Assembly: GCA_934700375.1 (NCBI GenBank)
Contig: CAKUXT010000045.1
Location: 1-11,604 of the forward strand
DNA from: an uncultured Bacilli bacterium
GTDB lineage: Bacteria; Bacillota_I; Bacilli_A; RFN20; CAG-288
Direction of reading: 5' to 3'
DNA: 11,604 nt
Shown here: piece by piece, positions 7,453 through 11,604 of the stretch
How positions within the stretch are numbered: the stretch's first letter is position 1
How the letters are laid out: every line of letters begins with the position of its first letter
Notes under the pieces: model-generated
Database searches by the model: none
What the model saw: only the letters and a program-made list of their open reading frames with translations
What the model was told of the DNA's origin: nothing
Position numbers and translations under genes: made by a program

Positions 7453-7474
7453 AGGGGGCTTCTCTTGGCCCCCT
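7453..7474 (-). terminator. GC-rich hairpin between secG and rnr (terminator or attenuator)
   Basis: On the minus strand, AGGGGGC (7474-7468) pairs with GCCCCCT (7459-7453) around an 8-nt loop, 14 bases after the secG stop. The tail is interrupted (TTTCATTTT), so termination may be partial. It lies only 27 bases before the rnr ATG, and no good promoter follows it. This suggests either attenuated read-through into rnr or a processed stable 3' end for secG. Confidence 0.7.
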
Positions 7475-7488
7475 GTTTAACCAATAGT

Positions 7489-7722
7489 TTACAAATAGTT
7501 TGCCAAGATGGCGGTGATAAAGAATGCTACCGCAAGGATGGCTGTGATGATCGTCATGATCTTATCGGCACCTCTCTCCTTCGTTCTGGTAAAGATGTTC
7601 ATCTTGTTACCGCCCATGACGGCACTGGATGCACCCTGTGATTTACCGGACTGAAGCAAAACGATTCCGATCATAATGAATGATAATACTAATAATGCAA
7701 TTTCCGCAGGTGTTGTAGTCAT
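7489..7722 (-). CDS. secG: SecG, preprotein translocase subunit
   Basis: This small membrane subunit of the SecYEG channel stimulates SecA-driven export. The 77-residue protein has two membrane helices, at about 8-25 and 55-75. The family hallmark VLLQSGKSQGASSAVMGG lies between them, followed by a short basic loop with FTRTKERGADK. Length is typical. The ATG has a GAGGA site nine bases upstream, and a good promoter lies about 40 bases before it. It heads the secG-rnr-smpB cluster known from Bacillus, here without the carboxylesterase gene (yvaK) found between secG and rnr in B. subtilis. A GC-rich hairpin follows the stop. Confidence 0.96.
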   Translation of the reverse strand: MTTTPAEIALLVLSFIMIGIVLLQSGKSQGASSAVMGGNKMNIFTRTKERGADKIMTIITAILAVAFFITAILANYL

Positions 7723-7763
7723 TATTGTTCCTCAATTAAAATATACTTTCTTCAAGCTCTAAT

Positions 7764-7792
7764 ATTATAAGGATAGAGAAGTCAAATAACAA
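7764..7792 (-). promoter_or_regulatory. Promoter of secG(-rnr-smpB)
   Basis: On the minus strand, TTGTTA (7792-7787) and a perfect TATAAT (7769-7764) are separated by 17 bases. Transcription would start near 7757, about 35 bases before the secG ATG. It is divergent from the htpG promoter. Confidence 0.7.
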
Positions 7793-7869
7793 GTTTTCTT
7801 TTATAGGGATAACGATGAAACCCGATACATTGTACAAATAGTTCTGTTTTGTTGATGAAAACGATGCTC

Positions 7870-7899
7870 TTTTCAGGTAAAGAAAAAATAAAATAATAT
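7870..7899 (+). promoter_or_regulatory. Promoter of htpG
   Basis: TTTTCA (7870-7875) and TAATAT (7894-7899) are separated by 18 bases, a moderate sigma-A-type match. The predicted start near 7906 falls inside the left arm of the CIRCE element, so bound HrcA would block initiation. An alternative weak pair, TTAGCA/TAAAAT, lies within CIRCE itself. Confidence 0.5.
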
Positions 7900-7902
7900 T
7901 TT

Positions 7903-7929
7903 TTAGCACTCTTTGATATTTAGTGCTAA
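7903..7929. promoter_or_regulatory. CIRCE element (HrcA operator)
   Basis: The left arm TTAGCACTC (7903-7911), a 9-bp spacer and the right arm TAGTGCTAA (7921-7929) match the 9-9-9 CIRCE consensus TTAGCACTC-N9-GAGTGCTAA in 17 of 18 arm positions. The only change is the innermost base of the right arm. Two further T/A pairs extend the dyad outwards. CIRCE is the binding site of the heat-shock repressor HrcA, which implies that htpG is induced when GroEL/HrcA is titrated by unfolded protein. The hrcA gene is not in the window. Confidence 0.92.
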
Positions 7930-7960
7930 AATGTATTTGCTGAATGGAGGAAATACTAAA

Positions 7961-9904
7961 ATGAAAGAAGAAAAGAAGTTTCAGACAGAAAGCAAAGAGT
8001 TATTGAATTTAATGATCAATTCGATCTATTCGAATAAGGAAGTGTTCTTGCGTGAATTGATTTCCAACGCATCGGATGCTATCGATAAATATAAACTGAT
8101 GATGCTTCAGTCCGAAGGAAAATATCAGCCGAAAGACTATAAGATTCAGTTGGTCAGAAACAAAGACGAGCGTTATCTTGAAGTCATCGATAATGGTATC
8201 GGCATGGAGAAAGAGGATCTTGAAAAGAACCTCGGTACCATCGCCCGTTCTGGAACTAAGGAATTCTTGGAGAAGTGCAAGGAACAGAAAGAGAAGAATG
8301 AGAATGTCGATCTGATCGGTCAGTTCGGTGTCGGTTTCTATAGCGCCTTCATGGTCGCAAAGAAGATTGAAGTCTATACACATTCTCTGACTGATCACTA
8401 TTATGTCTTCTCTTCCGATGGTGTTGAGACTTATACCATCGAAGAAGTGGAAAAGATTGATTTCCTTCCTACTTCAGGAAGTGCAGTCCGCGTTTATCTC
8501 AAAGATGATACGGAAGATGAGAAATACTCTGAATATCTTGAGGATTATGAATTGAGAAGCCTTGTCAAGAAGTATTCTGATTTCATCCGTTATCCTATTG
8601 AGATGGAAGTCACAAAGGTGATGCCGGATCTTGATGAGAACGGAAAAGCAATCGAAGGAAAGACACATGAAGAAAAGAGCGTAGAAACCCTTAACTCCAT
8701 GATTCCGCTTTGGAAGAAGAACAAGAAGGATGTGACAGAAGAGGAAATGGATAATTTCTATAAGACTCGTTTCAACGACTATGAAAATCCGCTCCTTTCC
8801 ATCAACATCCATGCCGAAGGAACTTTCGATTATGATTCTATCGTCTACATTCCTAGCCATGTTCCCTATGATCTTTATTCCCAGGATTATGAGAAAGGAC
8901 TTGCTCTGTATGCTAAAGGCATTTTCATCACCGAGAAGAACAAAGAGCTGATTCCTGACTACCTGAAGTTTGTCAAAGGCGTTGTCGACAGCGAAGATCT
9001 TTCTTTGAATATCTCCCGTGAAATGCTTCAGAAGTCTCCGCTTCTTGAAAAGATTCAGAAGAATATCGAAAAGAAGGTTATCGACCGCTTGAAACAGCTG
9101 AAGAATGAAGATAATGATAAATATCAGAAGTTCTTTGAAAACTATGGAAGTTTCATCAAATACGGAATTTACACTTCCTATGGTGCAAAGAAAGATTTGT
9201 TATCTGATCTTCTGATTTATACTTCTGTTGAACAGGATAAGAAGATCTCTTTGAAAGATTACAAAGACAGCATGAAGGAAGGACAGAAGTATATCTATTA
9301 TGCTACCGGAAAGACAATCGATAGCATCAAGCTTCTTCCTGAAATCGGAAAGTATCATCGCCTTGGATATGATGTCCTTCTTATGAATGAGAACATTGAT
9401 GAATTCACCCTGATGATGATGCACGATTATGCCGGTGTTGAATTCAAGAACATCACCAGTCAGGACAAAGATGATATCAGCGAAGAGGACAAGAAGAGAA
9501 TCACAGACCTTGAAACTGACAACAGGCGCTTCCTTGATGATATGAAGTCTTCTTTGAAAGACAAGGTTGATGAAGTGACCTTCTCTCTCAACTTAGGTGA
9601 TGCACCCGTCTCTTTGACAACAAAGCAAGGCTTATCCATGAATATGGAAAAAGTTCTCAACAGCGATCCTGCAAGACAGGGCAATGAAGATGAGAAAGTA
9701 AAAGCGGAGAAGGTCATGGAGATCAATCCTGATCATCCTCTCTTTGCGGCAGTCAAAGCCATCACAGACGAAAATGAAATCAAGAAGCTCTCTTCCGTCT
9801 TCTATGATGAAGCAATGATCCTGGAAGGATTTGAGATTGAAGACAAGAGCGAGTTTGTCAAGAATCTCAATGAGTTGATGCTGAAAGCTTATCAGAATAA
9901 GTAG
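7961..9904 (+). CDS. htpG: HtpG, bacterial Hsp90 chaperone
   Basis: This cytosolic ATP-dependent dimeric chaperone remodels client proteins. The 647-residue product has the full three-domain layout. In the N-terminal GHKL ATPase, RELISNASDA (31-40) carries the catalytic Glu32; DNGIGM (77-82), LGTIARSGTKEF (91-102) and GQFGVGFYSAF (120-130) form the nucleotide pocket and lid. The middle domain has FVKGVVDSEDLSLNISREM (337-355) with the conserved arginine; the C-terminal dimerisation domain ends LMLKAYQNK. As in all bacterial forms, there is no MEEVD tail. An open frame begins 16 codons earlier at 7913, but those codons run through the CIRCE operator. The ATG at 7961 has a GGAGG site (7946-7950) and aligns with family starts. 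It is transcribed divergently from secG under CIRCE control and followed by a terminator. Confidence 0.98.
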   Translation: MKEEKKFQTESKELLNLMINSIYSNKEVFLRELISNASDAIDKYKLMMLQSEGKYQPKDYKIQLVRNKDERYLEVIDNGIGMEKEDLEKNLGTIARSGTKEFLEKCKEQKEKNENVDLIGQFGVGFYSAFMVAKKIEVYTHSLTDHYYVFSSDGVETYTIEEVEKIDFLPTSGSAVRVYLKDDTEDEKYSEYLEDYELRSLVKKYSDFIRYPIEMEVTKVMPDLDENGKAIEGKTHEEKSVETLNSMIPLWKKNKKDVTEEEMDNFYKTRFNDYENPLLSINIHAEGTFDYDSIVYIPSHVPYDLYSQDYEKGLALYAKGIFITEKNKELIPDYLKFVKGVVDSEDLSLNISREMLQKSPLLEKIQKNIEKKVIDRLKQLKNEDNDKYQKFFENYGSFIKYGIYTSYGAKKDLLSDLLIYTSVEQDKKISLKDYKDSMKEGQKYIYYATGKTIDSIKLLPEIGKYHRLGYDVLLMNENIDEFTLMMMHDYAGVEFKNITSQDKDDISEEDKKRITDLETDNRRFLDDMKSSLKDKVDEVTFSLNLGDAPVSLTTKQGLSMNMEKVLNSDPARQGNEDEKVKAEKVMEINPDHPLFAAVKAITDENEIKKLSSVFYDEAMILEGFEIEDKSEFVKNLNELMLKAYQNK

Positions 9905-9911
9905 AATTAAG

Positions 9912-9945
9912 GAAAATAGCGCCAATAACGACGCTGTTTTCTTTT
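9912..9945 (+). terminator. Rho-independent terminator after htpG
   Basis: GAAAATAGCG (9912-9921) pairs with CGCTGTTTTC (9932-9941) with one T-G pair and a 10-nt loop, followed by TTTT. It ends 15 bases before the next ATG, so the membrane protein gene must rely on read-through or on a start site hidden within this hairpin region; I see no separate promoter. Confidence 0.7.
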
Positions 9946-9960
9946 CAGGGAGAAACAGAT

Positions 9961-11040
9961 ATGGACGACAATGAAATACAGAAAGTCAAAAAGGAAGTGA
10001 GACACAAAATCGATGAGGCTACAGCCAGAAAAAGACAGATTGAACTTCTCAAACAGCGTTATGATGTCGATGAAGAGAACAAAATCATTTCGATTTCCTT
10101 GCGTTACGATAAGGTCAGCGATATTGTCATGACGAATGTCGGAAAGAAAGAGTATCCGCAGTTCGATCCGTCTGTCTTTGAAAATCTCGAGAATCTGTTC
10201 GATGATTTTCCAATGAATTATCAGGCGGAGATTAAATTCGATATTGCTGATTATGAAGGCTTCGAGCCAAGTAAAATCATGACTTCTTTTAACGACTCTC
10301 TTGAACTGACGCAGTATTCGGCAAGAAGGCACAGAAAGAACAAGTGGCTGATTGCAACAATCATGACGCTTGTCGGTGTTGTTTTCCTCTTCCTTCTTGC
10401 GATGGGACAGATCAACGGTTGGTTCGGAGAGGGTGTCAATGAGGAAGTGATCGCAGAGATCATCGATATCATCGGATGTGTTTTCATTTGGGAATCCATC
10501 TATTATCTTTTTATGGAACCGGCGCAGCAGGCAACCCTCGCTTTAAAGATGAGGCAGAAGATTGCTTATGTGTCTTTCTATAAGAATGAAAAACTATTAG
10601 AACGAGAATCCGAAAAAGAAATATTCGAAAACTGGCATGAAGAAGGCAAGTTAAAAGGAATTGCAAGAGGCCTTCTTCTCTGCTCAAGCGCTGCCTTTAT
10701 CGCCATTGCATTCTTCACGCTTTGCACTGTCATATCCGCTATCTCCGATATTGGAGAATTCACACCTCTTGGTCTCACTGCCTTTATTGTTCTTGCCTTA
10801 TTCAGTATCATCTTTGATCTTTTTGCCGGAATAGGCGGACTGAGCAAATACATCGGAAAGAACAATTGGCTTGCAAAATCCGTCGGACCTTTTGCAATTG
10901 CAATGGCTGTTCTGATGATTGCCAATATCGTTATTGCATCTATCACAAATACATGGACTGGACTTGCTCCTTCGATTTCCTCCCTTGTGATCAATATCTT
11001 CTATGTAGCAGGGTATTTCATCGAAAAATATTTGAAATAA
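9961..11040 (+). CDS. Six-helix membrane protein of unknown function
   Basis: I do not recognise a family for this 359-residue protein. Residues 1-125 are soluble and charged: a helical lysine/glutamate-rich start (1-40), then a mixed strand/helix part (41-120) containing SLRYDKVSDIV and AEIKFDIADYEGFEPSK. A basic ARRHRKNK (121-128) precedes the first membrane helix (129-149), which by the positive-inside rule puts the soluble domain in the cytoplasm. Further helices lie at about 165-185, 233-260, 270-293, 304-328 and 338-356. A second charged segment (about 186-232) sits between helices 2 and 3 and should also be cytoplasmic. Helices 4-6 are glycine/alanine/isoleucine-rich. No transport, protease or enzyme motif is visible. 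The ATG has a GGGAGA site eight bases upstream. It lies behind the htpG terminator and 61 bases before the next gene; an envelope-stress role is only a guess. Confidence 0.85.
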   Translation: MDDNEIQKVKKEVRHKIDEATARKRQIELLKQRYDVDEENKIISISLRYDKVSDIVMTNVGKKEYPQFDPSVFENLENLFDDFPMNYQAEIKFDIADYEGFEPSKIMTSFNDSLELTQYSARRHRKNKWLIATIMTLVGVVFLFLLAMGQINGWFGEGVNEEVIAEIIDIIGCVFIWESIYYLFMEPAQQATLALKMRQKIAYVSFYKNEKLLERESEKEIFENWHEEGKLKGIARGLLLCSSAAFIAIAFFTLCTVISAISDIGEFTPLGLTAFIVLALFSIIFDLFAGIGGLSKYIGKNNWLAKSVGPFAIAMAVLMIANIVIASITNTWTGLAPSISSLVINIFYVAGYFIEKYLK

Positions 11041-11101
11041 TGCAATAGTATGGCAAGTCACTTCAAAAAATGTTATTGTATGGAGATTTAAGGAGAACAA
11101 C

Positions 11102-11494
11102 ATGAAATTTTCAAAAGAATTCAAAGAGCTTATCAATAAGATATTCAAAGAAAACGATGCCGATTGCATTCAGATCACATTAGAGGAAGAAGAGAACCAC
11201 GATGTTTCCATCAATCTCGGCTTATTGTCCACCAAGGAAGTCGAAGGCGGATATAAAGTCATTGATGACATCAATGTCCTTATCGATGATGAGGCATTGG
11301 ATGCTTTAGAAGGCGCTGTCTTCTCTGCCAAGGATGATGAAGTCTTCATCGAATTGGAACATTGCGGCTGCGGATGCCATAATCATGAACACAGTGAAGA
11401 ACATGATGATTGCTGCTGCCATCATCACCATCATCATAATGGTGAATGCTGTGAAGGCGATAACGACGATTGCTGCTGCAAAAAAGAAGACTGA
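11102..11494 (+). CDS. Small IscA/HesB-like protein with Cys/His-rich metal-binding tail
   Basis: This 130-residue acidic protein has two parts. Residues 1-87 form a small domain ending INVLIDDEALDALEGAVF...VFIELEHCGCG. This resembles the C-terminal half of A-type Fe-S carriers (IscA/HesB: valine-rich strand, D..xL.xL.G, then CGCG at 88-91). The first cysteine of the IscA triad is not in its usual place; the only other N-terminal cysteine is Cys22. Residues 88-130 are dominated by metal ligands: CGCGCHNHEH, CCCHHHHHH (104-112), ECC (115-117) and CCC (124-126), giving 11 cysteines and 11 histidines among acidic residues. Such a tail suggests binding of nickel, zinc, copper or iron, or metal storage/delivery. 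The ATG has AAGGAG seven bases upstream. The Fe-S assignment is tentative; a general metallochaperone is the alternative. A terminator lies about 80 bases downstream. Confidence 0.85.
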   Translation: MKFSKEFKELINKIFKENDADCIQITLEEEENHDVSINLGLLSTKEVEGGYKVIDDINVLIDDEALDALEGAVFSAKDDEVFIELEHCGCGCHNHEHSEEHDDCCCHHHHHHNGECCEGDNDDCCCKKED

Positions 11495-11514
11495 AATCAA
11501 GCCAACTCAAAAGG

Positions 11515-11530
11515 GGATGCCTAGGCATCC
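11515..11530. repeat. 16-bp perfect palindrome
   Basis: GGATGCCTAGGCATCC is a perfect dyad without a spacer, 20 bases after the last stop codon. As RNA it would form a 6-bp GC-rich stem with a CUAG loop; as DNA it could be a protein-binding site. No U tract follows (AATGTCATT), so it is not a normal terminator. Confidence 0.6.
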
Positions 11531-11571
11531 AATGTCATTAACTTAAGACGTTGACAGAAAGCCAGTATTTC

Positions 11572-11603
11572 AACGACAACTCGGAAAAGGGTTGTCGTTT
11601 TTT
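11572..11603 (+). terminator. Strong Rho-independent terminator
   Basis: AACGACAACTC (11572-11582) pairs with GGGTTGTCGTT (11589-11599), with one T-G pair, around a GGAAAA loop, followed by a T tract to 11603. The position fits the end of the transcript carrying the metal-binding-like protein. Whether another gene begins beyond the window cannot be seen. Confidence 0.85.
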
Positions 11604-11604
11604 C

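Noticed and set aside
7780..7785. TTGACT on the minus strand as -35 box for secG
   Set aside because: Only 10 bases from the TATAAT. The TTGTTA at 7792-7787 gives the correct 17-base spacing.
7830..7837. TTGTACAA palindrome between secG and htpG
   Set aside because: An 8-bp dyad in AT-rich DNA is expected by chance and has no partner copy nearby.
7815..7841. Eight-residue open frame (MKPDTLYK) in the secG-htpG gap
   Set aside because: Only a loose AGGG precedes it and no promoter reads into it. Too short to support.
8009..8398. 129-codon open frame opposite the 5' part of htpG
   Set aside because: It overlaps highly conserved Hsp90 motifs on the other strand; no ribosome site or family match.
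11551..11556. TTGACA as -35 box of a rightward promoter
   Set aside because: No -10-like hexamer lies 16-18 bases downstream; that position falls in the terminator stem.
1..11604. CRISPR arrays, insertion sequences, tRNA or rRNA genes, phage genes
   Set aside because: No regularly spaced repeats, transposase-like proteins, terminal inverted repeats, or structural RNA signatures were seen on either strand.

Overview
This 11.6 kb window looks like an ordinary chromosomal segment of a low-to-moderate GC Gram-positive bacterium (Bacillota). The reasons are strong AGGAGG-type ribosome binding sites, sigma-A-like promoters, a CIRCE heat-shock operator, and the secG-rnr-smpB gene order typical of Firmicutes. 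The Erysipelotrichia are my best guess from the general feel of the proteins, but that is an inference without a database search. No phage, transposon, CRISPR array, tRNA or rRNA was seen.

Layout, minus-strand half (1-7800). Reading in the direction of transcription from about 7790 down to 1: secG (protein export), then a GC-rich hairpin, then rnr (RNase R with a long RGG/arginine-serine tail) and smpB (trans-translation partner of tmRNA), ended by a hairpin at 3955-3984. Next come a promoter and a tightly overlapping potassium-uptake operon: an RCK-N-only TrkA-like protein, a full TrkA (RCK-N plus RCK-C) and the TrkH/KtrB channel subunit, ended by a hairpin at 957-983. Last is a MarR regulator with its own operator repeats, overlapping the first 144 codons of an ABC exporter that runs off the left edge.

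Layout, plus-strand half (7860-11604). Divergent from secG is htpG (bacterial Hsp90) under a nearly perfect CIRCE element, followed by a terminator. Then come a six-helix membrane protein of unknown function and a small protein with an IscA/HesB-like CGCG segment and a Cys/His-rich tail containing six consecutive histidines. The window ends in a 16-bp perfect palindrome and a strong terminator.

Themes. SecG, RNase R, SmpB and HtpG all serve protein export, RNA/protein quality control and stress. The Trk operon is potassium homeostasis, and MarR-ABC is a self-regulated efflux module. Nothing here is a clear-cut new defence or mobile system. The points most worth following are the metal-binding-like tail protein, the unknown membrane protein, the RNase R tail, the split TrkA pair with a degenerate nucleotide-binding loop, and HrcA-type control of htpG. 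Five start codons were moved from the longest open frame to a downstream ATG, on ribosome-binding-site or overlap evidence where available (marR, trkH, rnr, htpG) or retained after checking (first trkA).
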